Positions 44,982 through 55,888 are shown, numbered from the stretch's first letter. The stretch: 64,000 bases of DNA from Pectinophora gossypiella (GCF_024362695.1 NC_065415.1:8721438-8785437); one strand, 5' to 3'. Program-made: numbers and translations. Notes: a model not told the origin generated them from the sequence alone.

Positions 44982-45100
44982 ATTGACAATTTATAATAAT
45001 TCTATGCAGAATCTGCGACAGTAGCGACGCGAAGTAGTGATGCGATGGAAATTTTCACTTTATACAGCGCCCTCAGTATCCGTAACGATGTAACTAACAA

Positions 45101-45194
45101 CATCATGCAACATAGCGTATACATACCTCCTGTAGGTATGTATACGCTATGTTACATACCTCCTGTAGGTATGTATACGCTATGTTGCATGATG
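45101..45194. repeat. 94-bp palindrome with an internal 33-bp tandem duplication
   Basis: The outer arms 45,101-45,128 and 45,167-45,194 are perfect 28-bp inverted copies (catcatgcaacatagcg against cgctatgttgcatgatg). The 33-bp unit acatacctcctgtaggtatg... occurs twice in tandem with no difference (45,121-45,153 and 45,154-45,186). Each unit contains its own short hairpin around catacctcctgtaggtatg. Confidence 0.92.
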
Positions 45195-45778
45195 TAAATA
45201 TATCAATATATAAATAAAATAAAATAGCGATAATGTAATAATACCTAATAACCATTATTGTGACAGGTAATTGTTCATCATACATCGCATCAGTTCATTT
45301 TAAAACCAAGTGAAGTCTGTAGAGAATGTGCTTAGCTTCAACCTACACTACCTACTCCTACACTTGCTATGTAGAAATCTTTGACTTGTTATATAATTGA
45401 AGTAAGTAAATCTTCTAGTTCGTGACTTATGACTCTAGTAAGCCCTATAAGGACTACAAGTCTCATTTTTGCCTGTGCCTGTATCGCTTAGTGACTACTA
45501 ATGCAAATATTGTCACAGGTACTCGATAGCCGACGATATGTCTATTTAAAGATTTAACTATAAAATGACTTTGCTCTCCCTGACACAGAAAAGAAACGGG
45601 TTTACTAATGTGAACACGAACACTGTTAGGTGCCATATTGGTTATGTCTACAACAACTAGGGCACATGTGGCTTACTCAGGTGATAAGGCCTTAATTGCA
45701 TGTACGCGTTATGTATACAACGCTGGGAATGTAGCTAGCAAGGTATTTGGGTTGCATAATTACAGTTGAAAAATACTC
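45195..45778. other. No supported gene
   Basis: AT-rich DNA; nothing recognised. Confidence 0.4.
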
Positions 45779-45860
45779 ATTGGCCCCGATTCCTGCAGAC
45801 ACCTCCTAATTTTATTTTAAGTTATACCTGTCATTTTCTTATCCACCGAAAAGGAAAGGG
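45779..45860 (+). repeat. MITE family F, single arm
   Basis: ttggccccgattcctgcag, acacctcctaattttatttt, aagttatacctgtcatt and caccgaaaaggaaaggg match the left arm at 14,871-14,960. The opposite arm was not found, so this is a truncated copy. Confidence 0.6.
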
Positions 45861-46384
45861 AAGAAAATACAAATACAAAATACATTCAACGTGCGTATCA
45901 TCAAATCAAATTTCAAACATAAGATTTTAATAATTTGATAACTAATAATGTACAAACGAAGTGGTTCGTATAAACCATGAAAGTACAGGGCATAAAGGAA
46001 GTTTCTTGTATTTTTTTTCGTGGGTAGTACCCACCTAGATTTTAGTTTCTCTTTTACTAACAAAATTAATATTGTTGCTTGAAAATAAAAGTAAGTAGAT
46101 ATTTTTATATTATTTTCAGTATGTAATTAGGTGCTTTACCTACTTCAGATTGAAAAACAGGAAAAATCAAGCGGAAGGTAAAATGTATATTTAGTTGGAT
46201 GGGTACCTACAAAACTGTATATGTGTACCTGTAGACCTCAACGTTGATTAAGCCGTCTCTCTATGCAATCGACAACAGGAGGCATGTATGCAGCAAATCG
46301 GATGCACATATATTGCCTATTACTGTTGTTAATTGGCTTACCACCCTATTCTAGCAAAGAGATTATCTGTACTGTACATACGAA

Positions 46385-46700
46385 CATGTTGGTCAATTTC
46401 TGCTGTTTACGTGTAAGATGTGGAATGAGCTTCCCTCCGAACTTTTCCCACTGTGTTATAATATGAGGTCTTCCAAAAAAACCAATTACTCAATTGTATA
46501 CCAATATTTTATGTTTATTTTTATTTTTTTAAAGAACGTCTAGGGTCCTGTGCCGAGGTTTTTCTTGCGGCTTCTTTTCCCCGACTTTACAGGTTGTGAG
46601 AAGCTGCAGTAGTTTTAGGCGGATGAGACGTTCATTATGTAAAAGTTGACGATTCAAAGTGCAACTAAGTTACCTACTGAATAAAGATATTTTTTAATTT
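46385..46700 (+). repeat. Probable LINE 3' end, copy 1
   Basis: The first part can be read as a degenerate peptide containing MWNELPSELFP, resembling the WNxLPxxVFP motif near the C terminus of insect LINE ORF2 proteins. The 3' part (aaagaacgtctagggtcctg, gagacgttcattatg, gacgattcaaagtgcaac) ends in an AT-rich tail with aataaa. It recurs at 49,260-49,476; the peptide part recurs at 46,706-46,803. Confidence 0.55.
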
Positions 46701-46705
46701 GAATT

Positions 46706-46803
46706 TGTTGATCAATTTCTACTGTATACGTGTAAGATATGGAATGAGCTTCCCTCCGAGGTTTTCCCACTGTGTTATGATAAGGAGGTCTTCCAAAAAA
46801 GGA
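46706..46803 (+). repeat. Tandem partial copy of the same LINE segment
   Basis: gttgatcaatttctactgta, acgtgtaagatatggaatga and ggtcttccaaaaaagg repeat the sequence at about 46,388-46,480 only a few bases after the first copy's tail. The arrangement suggests a tandem insertion of a second, differently truncated copy. Confidence 0.6.
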
Positions 46804-47695
46804 GTGCTAAAGGTGGGAAATATATAGGAAATACCCCGGGTCTGATAGGTTTAGCAATTATGTGCTGCAAATATCCATAGGGGACGGAGACCATTTCGTG
46901 GCGGACTTTGCTAACTGACGTATTTGTAGTTTTTTGCTAAATTGATTTGTGTCGTATTGACAATTGCGAAAAGTACAAATCATTTTCGGCAAAAATTGTA
47001 GATAAGTACGTCATTTCGCGAAATCAGTGACGATTTATTACCATAAAAAAAACACTTATACTTACAATAAATATACTTATTACGTAAGTAATTATACAAC
47101 TATGTAGGTATGTATTGGTGTCGCAATATGACGTCAGTTCTAAATAGTAACCTTATTACCTATGTGTTAGAAGAACAGCCGAAACTTACATTTTGTGTGT
47201 CTATGGGGTAGTAATACGAGTCAAGGCGACTTAATTTATTCAATGTATTTTTATACTTGTTTCTAAATGATTAAAACTGTAATTTGATCACGTAGACATA
47301 CGCATTATCTAGATAAATCATAACAACAAATGAAAGGAATTTGATAAATCGCGACCTATCGTGCTACGACTTGGCTACGACCGTAAAAACTTCAGGTACG
47401 GCGAACTAAAATAATACTTTTAACGAACCCAACATAGTTTGTCCACGCTATAATCGGTTTAGCAATACAAGCATGTCGTGCGATACGAGCATGTACACAC
47501 TTAATATCACACTTAAAACTAAATAAGTTATACGTAGTAATTAGTTACAGCAGAGACTCAGTCAAAAATGCTTCCTTTATTATCCCCCGACCGTATTTTC
47601 TTAGGTACTGTTAGATAGAAAATAATCGATTGAGATAATCTCGACTGAGAGGTACATCACTATGCTAATGAACGTTAGGTACTTTAAAAGATCTA
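46804..47695. other. No supported gene
   Basis: AT-rich DNA; nothing recognised. Confidence 0.4.
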
Positions 47696-47760
47696 ATGAG
47701 GGACTTTTCAGGCTACGTTCCTCAAAAACAGTATAGATGGCGTTGTACAGATTTAACTTG
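47696..47760 (+). repeat. MITE family C, solo end
   Basis: ggacttttcaggctacgttc, ctcaaaaacagtatagatgg and cgttgtacagattt match the left arm of the copy at 44,132. No matching right arm was found within 2 kb. Confidence 0.6.
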
Positions 47761-48195
47761 ATAATTACCTAAATCAATAAAATCAATTCTGTCTCTATTA
47801 AATTAAAACAAATATAGGTTTCAATACTGTTGTTTCACATTTGGGAGGCTAATAGCCACTGACCGGGTATTCGTTCGGGTGCCTATTGCTTTTTGTATTG
47901 AAAAAATCCTGAGAAACCGGGATTAACAAGAACCGATACCTTAAAATTAATTAAGCTTAAATAATTTGTGCGATCCCGGATGTTTTATTACCTATTAAAA
48001 CAAATTGTTTTAAGAAGCCCCTTCCATAATTTCACAGCATTTTATGAAGTTTAGGCAAATTTAATGCCCGAATAACCGATCACAGCTAACAGCATCGCGG
48101 CCTCGTAATGGATATCAATTAACGGATCCATCTAATAATTCAATGTGTGAGATGGACACATACCTTACCTACCTATTTAACTACCTATACATGTA

Positions 48196-48702
48196 CAGGG
48201 TGTTAGTGACATCGTAACGAATACTGAGGGGGATGATTCAGACCATGATTCTGAGTTAATATCAAGTGTAATTTTCCGTAGCAAAATTCATGTTTTTTTG
48301 TGGTTTTTTTTAACATTCAAAATTCTTTAATTATTTTTAATTCTATATTTTTGCGTTGGAAATTATCACTTTTTATTAGCTCAGAATCATAAGCTGAATC
48401 AGCGCCTACAGTATTCGTTACAATGTCACTTACACCACGTAGGTACAATTGATGGTACAGATAGCCATACGGGTATGTATGTGTGTTATTGGCATAACCA
48501 AAACTTTGGGGATGATTCAGACCATGATTATGAGTTGCTATCAAGTGGAATTTTCTGTCGGAAAATTTATGTTTTTTTTTGTGTTTTTTAAATTATTTTC
48601 AGTTCCATACTTTTGCGCCGGAAAATTCCACTTGATATCAACTCAGAATCATAATCTGAATCGTCCCTCAAAAGTTTTCGTTACGATGTCACTAACACCC
48701 TG
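48196..48702. mobile_element. MITE family E, compound element (507 bp)
   Basis: The outer ends are inverted: CAGGGTGTTAGTGACATCG at 48,196 and its complement ending at 48,702. TA lies at 48,194-48,195 and 48,703-48,704. Inverted similarity extends about 75 bp inward (gatgattcagaccatgatt; aatcataatctgaatcgtc). The middle contains a second, damaged end pair (gtattcgttacaatgtcact near 48,411; ggggatgattcagaccatg near 48,508), so two units appear joined tail to head. It is noncoding. Confidence 0.78.
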
Positions 48703-48720
48703 TATATGTATAGGTAGTTG

Positions 48721-49259
48721 AATTATCTATCCGATGATTCAAATTAGTCTCAAAAACTATTGGAACTAAAAAGGAGGTAATCTTAGTAATGTAGAGGAAT
48801 GAAAAAAATGTACCTTAAGTTAGGTAGGTAGGTACTTAGATATACTGTTTATTTTGCAATGTACTTATACGAAGATAAATTCTCTTGATCTTATCTGAAG
48901 GTATATCTTCCAAACTAAAAAACAAAGCACGATCACAATGACGTTCGGTCAGATTTGAAATACTAAAGAACAGAATTTTCATAATATTTCCATCTCATAA
49001 ATGTAATACACGAGGGCGGCGTTAATTCAGTTCATTCCTCTCCCGGCCTCGAATTATTCCTTATGCTCGAATGTGTTTACAGACTTCAGTAGGTACAAAC
49101 CAAGTCCTGGAAACTTGTCATTCGTCACATATTATTCATGATAACTAAGCTGTCTTTTTCCAAATAAATAAATAAAACTAACAGATAATTTATCCAGAAC
49201 TTATTCGCAATATGAATGCATGGGATTAACTGTCTGAGAACTGATATTAGGCAGCTAAA
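48721..49259. other. No supported gene
   Basis: AT-rich DNA; nothing recognised. Confidence 0.4.
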
Positions 49260-49476
49260 TTACTCGATTGTATAACAATATTTTAAGTATATATTTTTTA
49301 AAGAACGTCTAGGGCCCTGTGCCGAGGTTTTTCTTGCAGCTTCTTTTCCCCGGCTATACAGGTTGTAAGAAGCTGCAGTAGTTTTAGGCGGATGAGACGT
49401 TCGTTATGTAAAAATTGACGATTCAAAGTGTAACTATATTACCTACTAAATAAATAAAAGATATTTTTGAATTATC
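49260..49476 (+). repeat. Probable LINE 3' end, copy 2
   Basis: tactcgattgtataacaata, aaagaacgtctagggccctg, gagacgttcgttatg and gacgattcaaagtgtaac match 46,481-46,700 in order. It ends with aataaataaaagatattt. It is 5'-truncated at a different point from copy 1. Confidence 0.6.
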
Positions 49477-50298
49477 TAGCAGATATTGTCCTGAAAATAA
49501 TTACTTAGACTGTAGAATAATCACCAAGTGATGAAATAGGACTTTTAATTCTGTTCCAGAGGTTGTGGGTTAAAACTTCTATCTTTAGATGTTACACACG
49601 AGTTTACAAGTTGTAATGACGCAAGGAAAATAACACCACGCGACTTAACTATTTAGGATGCCAGAAAAATGATGATCTTTAGGCGGACAGAAACTAAACC
49701 CAGTTTTAGTTTATAGCCCTTAAACTAATTTATAAAGATAAATATCTTTTTTATTTATTTATAAATACACAAACTTAACCAACTTTTTATTTTATAGCTC
49801 TTAAACTGATTTATAAAGATAAATATCTTGTTTTTATTTATTCATTTAGGTATGTATATATTTTTTTATAAACAATTTATTTATTTACAAGAAAGAGATA
49901 AAGTTATTTATAGTCCTGTAAAGGTAAGTTAAAAAAATTAAGTTGGTGTTTGCACGAATCGCCACCAATAACACATACATGTATGTATACATAGGTATAT
50001 TCATACCTATTGAATATAGGTAAGTACCTAGTTTATCTGTCCATCTATTAGTTTCACCACGTTTCTTGTACAATTGCAATTTTGTATCATTTGTTGTAAA
50101 ACTACGTAGATATGGACACGTGTGCAAATCAATAGGCCATGAAAATATTTTCAGGTTCTGAGTAGAGAGATAAAGTTGATATCGGCGCTTTCACGTGAAA
50201 CGTTGTGATATACTTATATTACGTATTACGATATATTCACGGTGTTGTGCAATAGGGTACCTAGTTGACAAGTATCTAAAAAGACAGACATGACAATA
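49477..50298. other. No supported gene
   Basis: AT-rich; a near-duplicate AT-rich phrase (gcccttaaactaatttataa and gctcttaaactgatttataa) occurs at about 49,716 and 49,797. A short segment at 50,161-50,225 (agagagataaagttgatatc) recurs at 53,139-53,195. Confidence 0.45.
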
Positions 50299-50373
50299 GT
50301 TAAGCCGTTGGCCCCGGTCACTACTTACTGATGTAAGTATGTAGTCATGTCAGGGGCCTTTGGCGGCTCAATA
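50299..50373 (+). repeat. SINE family A, internal fragment
   Basis: gttaagccgttggccccggt, acttactgatgtaagtatg and catgtcaggggcctttggcg match the central domain and the region after it. Head and tail are missing. Confidence 0.7.
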
Positions 50374-50619
50374 ACTAGTAATATATAGCACACGATAACT
50401 AGTAGTATGACAATAGTCATATGTGAATTCAGAATCAAAATCCCTAATTTAGTGCGCACCTGATCTCTCATACACTCCACCATCGATTTTTTTTTCTTGA
50501 TCTATAGAGCTGCGTAGAGCCACGAGTTACCAGAAGACAACTTGCGGATTCAATGTTGAAAAGAAATATCAAGTTTTCAGAATTACTCATAATAAAGTAG
50601 ATTGTTAGGTGATTTTTAA

Positions 50620-50692
50620 GGGCCTATGGCGGCTCGATAATAACCAGGGTTGATGGGGTTGGTAATCCACCTCACAACCCACACGATAGAAG
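50620..50692 (+). repeat. SINE family A, tail fragment
   Basis: ggcctatggcggctcgata, ccagggttgatggggttgg and ccacacgatagaagg match the 3' end of SINE A. No head is present. Confidence 0.7.
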
Positions 50693-50763
50693 GTGAATAA
50701 TACATGTTGTGCCGACTCTACTTAGAATGGGATGAGGGTAGGAGGATGATGATGATGAAACTG

Positions 50764-50998
50764 GTGGATGACCAACCTCATCAACTCGGGTGTCAGGGTG
50801 ATTACTGAGCCGCCACTGACATGGCTCATGTAACGACTACCTATATTCTTACATCAGTAGGAAACCCGGTGGGGACATGTCACAAACTTCACTCTGTGAG
50901 CCCAAGTTTGGTTAAGACATTACAGGCTGATCACCTGATTGTCCGAAAGTAAGATTATCCGTGCTTCAGAAGGCACGTTAAGCCGTTGGTCCCGGATA
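50764..50998. repeat. SINE family A, rearranged copy (inverted halves)
   Basis: 50,764-50,862 is the SINE tail on the minus strand (accaacctcatcaactcggg, gagccgccactgacatggc). At 50,863 it switches directly to the middle of the SINE on the plus strand (acccggtggggacatgtcac, cgttaagccgttggtcccgg). Such a junction needs an inversion, twin priming, or two independent truncated insertions. Confidence 0.75.
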
Positions 50999-51390
50999 CT
51001 ACTAGATTGTTAAGACATTGATAACCCCGAGGGTTATCGAAGTAGGTAGGTTTAAGTACCTACTATAGAAAATGTTATATATGTATATAAATATATACAA
51101 AAACCGTGATACAAAGTTCATTGGTAAACAAAATAACGAATGCATGGATGTGTAATGCGATGAATATATCTCGAACATCTGTTTGAAAATATCCCTGACG
51201 TCATGCCTGCATTCGATGCAATCATTACTCATTCATTTTCAAGAAATACATACATAAACGCATATGCTCGCAATCTGTTAGGCCTGGCGCAGGCATGATT
51301 GGAATTGGTATTGGCACCAGAACACGGGTTAATACAGGATAGACTGATCTGTACGTACACATATTTAGTTTACTATATCATAAACTGCCT

Positions 51391-51706
51391 ATATACGTCC
51401 CACTGCTGGGCACAGGCCTCCCCTCAATCAACCGGAGGGGGTATGGAGCATACTCCACCACGCTGCTCCACTGCGGGTTGGTGGAGGTGTTTTTTACGGC
51501 TAATAGCCGGGACCAACGGCTTAACGTGCCCTCCGAAGCACGGAATCATCTTACTTTTTCGGACAATCAGGTGATTCAAGCCTGAAAAGTCCTTACCAAA
51601 CAAAGGACAGTCTCACAAAGTGATTTCGACAATGCCCCCATCGGGAATCGAACCCGGACCTCCAGATCGTGAGCCTAAGGCTCTAACCACTAGACCACGG
51701 AGGCTG
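51391..51706 (-). repeat. tRNA-headed SINE (family C)
   Basis: The head is at 51,640-51,706 and closely resembles that of SINE A (ggtccgggttcgattcccg on the minus strand). The central domain (ggcacgttaagccgttggtc) lies near 51,507-51,540. The 3' part differs completely: ggtggagtatgctccatacc, ggcctgtgcccagcagtggg. A second fragment is at 54,565-54,720. SINE A and C thus share head and centre but not tail. Confidence 0.8.
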
Positions 51707-51810
51707 TTATAACATAATAATAACATAACAAAATATTATAGGAATAGACCTATGATATCTTCGAGATGTCAACTTTATTATGCATAAACACACAACATGT
51801 ATTATTAGTA

Positions 51811-51996
51811 CGGTCACGAGCATTAATATGTATACAATTTGGTACCATGTCACATTAACTATTTTGACAAATTGAACTGTAAGTCTCACTAAAAAGTTTC
51901 AATCAAAATACCAATGCAAATAAACGATCTATCTATCTATCTAATATGTTAGTGCGATAGAGTCCTAAAGTGGGTACATTATATTGCTCATGACTG
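51811..51996. mobile_element. MITE family A, copy 3, with internal insertion
   Basis: Ends CGGTCACGAGCATTAATATG and, in reverse, CAGTCATGAGCAATATAATG, with TA at 51,809-51,810 and 51,997-51,998. Compared with the 2635 copy, about 50 nt ending in (tcta)n (about 51,891-51,942) replace a short internal stretch. This is probably a small retroposon tail insertion or local slippage. Confidence 0.8.
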
Positions 51997-52051
51997 TACG
52001 AGAGTGGACCGTGACATTTACGTCATCAACTACCACGATGGGATCAGCTAT

Positions 52052-52384
52052 CTTCTTCTATCGTGTGGGTTGTGAGGTGAATTATCAACCTCATCAACCC
52101 TGGTGTCAGGGTTATTATTGAGACGCCAAAAGCCCCTGACATGACTCATGTAACGACTACTTACTTACATCGGTAAGTGTAACCGGGACCAACGTTAACG
52201 TGCCTTCCGAAGCATGGATCATCTTATTTTTTGACAATAAGATGATCAGCCTGTCATGTCCTAACCAAACTAATCCCTAGTTTGGTTAGGTTTGTCCCCA
52301 CAAAGTGATTTGTCCCCACCGGGATTCGAATCCGGGACCTCTGGATCGTGAGCCCAACATTCAACCACTGGACCACGGAGGCCG
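52052..52384 (-). repeat. SINE family A, full length
   Basis: The head is at the right (gattcgaatccgggacctc, ggaccacggaggcc as seen on the plus strand) and the tail at the left (ttcttctatcgtgtgggttg). It contains a small local inverted duplication (accaaactaatccctagttt at about 52,264-52,290) not present in the other copies. It lies 55 bp from MITE A copy 3. Confidence 0.85.
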
Positions 52385-52920
52385 ATAGGATGATTAGTTA
52401 TATGTCATCGGTGCATTTGATGCAATAATTAGTCACCCATTACTAAAGATCTTATACTATCTAGGCATACTTCTAACTGGTTCTCTAAGCGTGGTGAAAC
52501 GCTAAGTAGGACTAGTATGGATATATGGACAGTCCGCAGTGTTGCCTTTTAAGGCCACAGCCTCCTTAGCGGGCCGTATGTGAAATCTAGCTCAAAGCTA
52601 TCTTGATCGAATCCGGCGCACTGAGGCAATTATATTTTTCTTCGACTTAATATTATCTTACATCCATAAAAGTCGTAGAATCTCGTGATTGGTCGCGATC
52701 TTATTTGATAGAAAGTCTGATGGAAAATAAATACATATATAACATCGAACTTCATAGAATAATTTATAAAATTATCGACTTTAACGTTCCTATCTAGAAA
52801 ATGAGTTTCTAAAGCAGAGAAATAGAGTCGGTATGTAAATAAAGCTGCAGGTCAATCGTCTATTCGACTTTCAAAGGTAAAGATAAAAAAGACTTTTTCT
52901 TAGGCACTTTTGAGTATTCA
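52385..52920. other. No supported gene
   Basis: AT-rich DNA; nothing recognised. Confidence 0.4.
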
Positions 52921-53040
52921 ATCAATCAATAATACTTTATTGCACAACGATATATTCAAAGGACATAAACATACAAATAATACGCACAATAGGCGGCCTA
53001 TAGAAAGAGAATATTGGAGTATTGTTAAGGAGCTTCTCAA
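52921..53040 (-). repeat. Retrotransposon 3' tail (minus strand)
   Basis: aatcaatcaataatactttattgcac begins, on the minus strand, with gtgcaataaagtattattga and ends in a repeated tail (ttga)n. The adjoining sequence (cgcacaataggcggcctata) resembles the 3' UTR of lepidopteran LINEs, as does 57,600-57,720. No coding sequence remains. Confidence 0.45.
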
Positions 53041-54462
53041 TAAATGTTTCTTGTTTCTTCTTTCTTGTTTCTTGATCTTCTTCTTCTTTGTTCACGCCAC
53101 TTCCCGTTATGCGGGATCGGTTAAAGGAGGAGTAGAAGTAGAGAGATAAAGTTGATATCAACGCTTTTACGTCAAACGTGAAATATTTATGTTACGTAAG
53201 CAAGGGGAATAGATGAGTATTGTTAAGGATAATACTTAAAGATCAAAACCTCAATGTAAGTGCGTGCGGCACTATAAACTGTGTGGTCTATACCACATAG
53301 CTGCGCGTACGCTCATGATCTGTTTTACTGACACAAAGCAGTACAACAAAGAAGTGGGCTCATTTGTCAACGGACTCGCGGCGTATTCAACCATGTTTCA
53401 ACGTCAACCTATCAACCAACCAAGTTTCAACCGGTCTCGCCGGGAAGCTTTCATCTCCACTGACTGATGACCTGACAGACAGCGACGATTATCAACCGAT
53501 CCCTTTGCCGTCGAAAGGTTAACTCTTACAATGCCGCGGTGTTATCAAAGTGAACCCGGCTATTGATTTAAAGTACGACGCTACACATATCGCCATATAT
53601 GTATTTTACGTGGTTTCTGAACAAAAGCTTTGACGGATGTGGCTTTGGAAGTCAAAAGGCCATGATATCAGGAATTCTACAAAAGTTACAAAGATCAGTA
53701 GATGGATTTGGAATTTCGATCGGTAGGTCTCGCTGCATCTTTGCGAATCATAACCTCAACAACATCAACATTTATTCGTACGTTATAAGTAGGTATAAGT
53801 ACCTAGAACTTATGATCTAGCTAGAGGGTGTAAGTAAGCAATCAAAGACGCCTATGCTCTGCAGCATTGCTTACTAAAGAGTCGCGTGGGATCGTGAGAA
53901 TAGGGGTACAGATTATTAGCTATCTTGCTATATAGTAGCTATATTGTTGGAAAGAAAACCCTGCAATATTTTAAAAGAGAAGCACCATTTCTTTGCGCAA
54001 TAAGGGTTTTTGATCCTTAGTGTGAATGTCCGATATTCCAGTTGCTTATCTTTACAATACAAGTTCATATTTCGTAACAAATGAAGACGTAAAGCAACTA
54101 TGCGCAAAGTTATTATTCATCATCATAAAAATATGTGGATAATAGGTGTTGTATCGAGGACAAAGATTTGTTTATAATCGTAGAAGATGCATTGTTGTGG
54201 GTTCAGTGACCGCAGGGCCGTTGTTTAATTGTTCATATTCGCGTGATGCAACGTTGCGCCGGCGCACCGAATTGAGCTGGTTCGTGCTTAGGTAAGAATG
54301 TTCGTTGTAAGACTACTTTGTTTAGTAAAGAATCGAAGTTCGTTATTAAAGCAATAGATGCCGCAGTTGAACCTCGATAAAGATACGGTTACAAATAATG
54401 TTTCATCTCCATGCTGATATATGATAACGAATTGAAAATCGATAACATTCAGTTATAGTAAG
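53041..54462. other. No supported gene
   Basis: A short segment at 53,139-53,195 repeats words from 50,161-50,225. The frames at 53,264-53,467 and 53,599-53,820 show no domain. Confidence 0.45.
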
Positions 54463-54545
54463 TAAGTAAAATCTTTATTTCCTCTACAAAATAAAACACA
54501 TGGATACATAAATACATACAAAAATACAATATTTGTAGAGGCTGG
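54463..54545 (-). repeat. Retrotransposon 3' tail (minus strand)
   Basis: On the plus strand it reads agtaagtaagtaaaatcttt followed by acataaatacatacaaaaat. This is a tandem-ended, T-rich start typical of an inverted LINE or SINE tail. It runs directly into the SINE C fragment. Confidence 0.4.
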
Positions 54546-54564
54546 AGCCTAAACTAGGATACCC

Positions 54565-54720
54565 TGTGTTTTAGGACAAGTCAGGGCTTTGGAAGGCACG
54601 TTAAGCCGTCAGTCTCGTCTATTAGCCGTAAAAACACCTCCACCAATTCGCAGCGGGGCTGCGTGGTGGAGTATGCCGCATCTACCCCCTCCAGTCTAAG
54701 CATGTGCCCAGAAGTGGTTA
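54565..54720 (+). repeat. SINE family C, 3' fragment
   Basis: ggaaggcacgttaagccgtc, aacacctccaccaattcgc, gtggtggagtatgccgc and tgtgcccagaagtggtt match the SINE C copy at 51,391-51,545 in the opposite orientation. The tRNA-like head is missing. Confidence 0.65.
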
Positions 54721-54894
54721 GGTTGTTTATGTTACGAAACATTCAGTAGGTCGGTTTTCTAAAATAAAGTGTTATGTCAAATTCTGTAGGTATAAAATTG
54801 TCTAAGACGTGAAAGCTTCGTATAAAAAGTAACGTTCTTATTTTTAAAAATCTTACCTACTTAAGTATATTATGTTCCTAACAAAGAAAGTTGA

Positions 54895-55127
54895 CCACTA
54901 CCGCTTCGAAACGTGTTACGGATGTGCGCAGAAGCGGCACAAGAAACTCCAACATGGTCGCCACCAGTGAAGGGCTGCCCGGGAATTTTCCCATAGTGTT
55001 GTAAAAACTCTTTAAAGTAAGGATACTTTGCTTTTTTTTCAAACTGTTTATTCTTGTACTCTGGTCCTATCTGGCCTAAAGCCTAGGTAATAAAGCTCTT
55101 TTTATGTAATAATAATAATAATAAAAA
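54895..55127 (+). repeat. LINE 3' end with (AAT)n tail
   Basis: An ORF-like remnant (ggctgcccgggaattttccc) is followed by ggcctaaagcctaggtaata, aagctctttttatgtaat and (aat)n to about 55,127. The tail directly abuts a minus-strand element, making a tail-to-tail arrangement across the shared microsatellite. Confidence 0.45.
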
Positions 55128-55250
55128 AGTTTATTTAGGTAAAATCTACGACACACATATACATTTACAACATTGAAATATACACACATTAACATTAATA
55201 TTTAGCTGAAATTCATAATAGGTATAGGTATATATATATAGGTATATGGG
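55128..55250 (-). repeat. Retrotransposon 3' end, minus strand
   Basis: aagtttatttaggtaaaatc, tacgacacacatatacattt and acaacattgaaatatac are the complement of the plus-strand copy at 57,800-57,865 (gtagattttaccaaaataaa). The tail lies in the (aat)n shared with the preceding element. Confidence 0.55.
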
Positions 55251-55888
55251 TGCCGCAGTTCACCAAAAAAGGCCAGGGTTCAGTGAAAATTTACCCAGAG
55301 GGCAACACTGATGTAAGGTTTAACTGCTTGCCAAAGTGGAAATGTTCCCGGGGATGACACGTCACTAGTTGCAACGATCCGTTTAGTATCTGCTACAACT
55401 ACAGTTGAAGTAAAGTAACTGTATAGTAAAAGGAACGGGAAAGCGTCATTCAACTTGATTGAGGGATAGTTGACAATGTGATCAGCTTAATAGAGAGTAA
55501 CAGCCCCTATCCCTCTTAGAACGATTGTCTCGTGCTTCAGGGTCCGTTCCCAGGCGGTTATCCTATTTCTACAGATTAAATAATGGGTTCTCCCGACACT
55601 TGATCATTGGTTACTTCCTTTGAAATCGTTTTGATCTGACAAAGATACCGTTCTTTTGTATGTTTTGTGAGTGGATTTAAAGACCAGATATCTTATCTGG
55701 GGTTTAAAAAGGTCAGACTACAGCAAATCATCACTATATTCTACACTACACAATATTGCAATATTCGCCTTCTGGTTGTCTGAAAGAAATCGCTTTAAGA
55801 GATAAGGCCGCCATTTGCCATGTATCTAGTTAAGAGTCTTTTTGTAATTATTTCTTTTTATTTTGGTGCAATAAAGTATATTTGTATT
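55251..55888. other. No supported gene; LINE-like tail at its end
   Basis: ttttattttggtgcaataaag near 55,857-55,877 looks like a truncated LINE 3' tail abutting the MITE B fragment. Nothing else was recognised. Confidence 0.4.

Noticed and set aside
45103..45285. Reading frame with a repeated peptide (CNIAYTYLQEV)
   Set aside because: The peptide repeat is only the translation of the 33-bp tandem unit in the palindrome.
48317..48721. Frames of 75 and 90 codons
   Set aside because: They are translations of the inverted arms of MITE E.
51299..51574. 91-codon plus-strand frame
   Set aside because: It lies across the antisense strand of SINE C.
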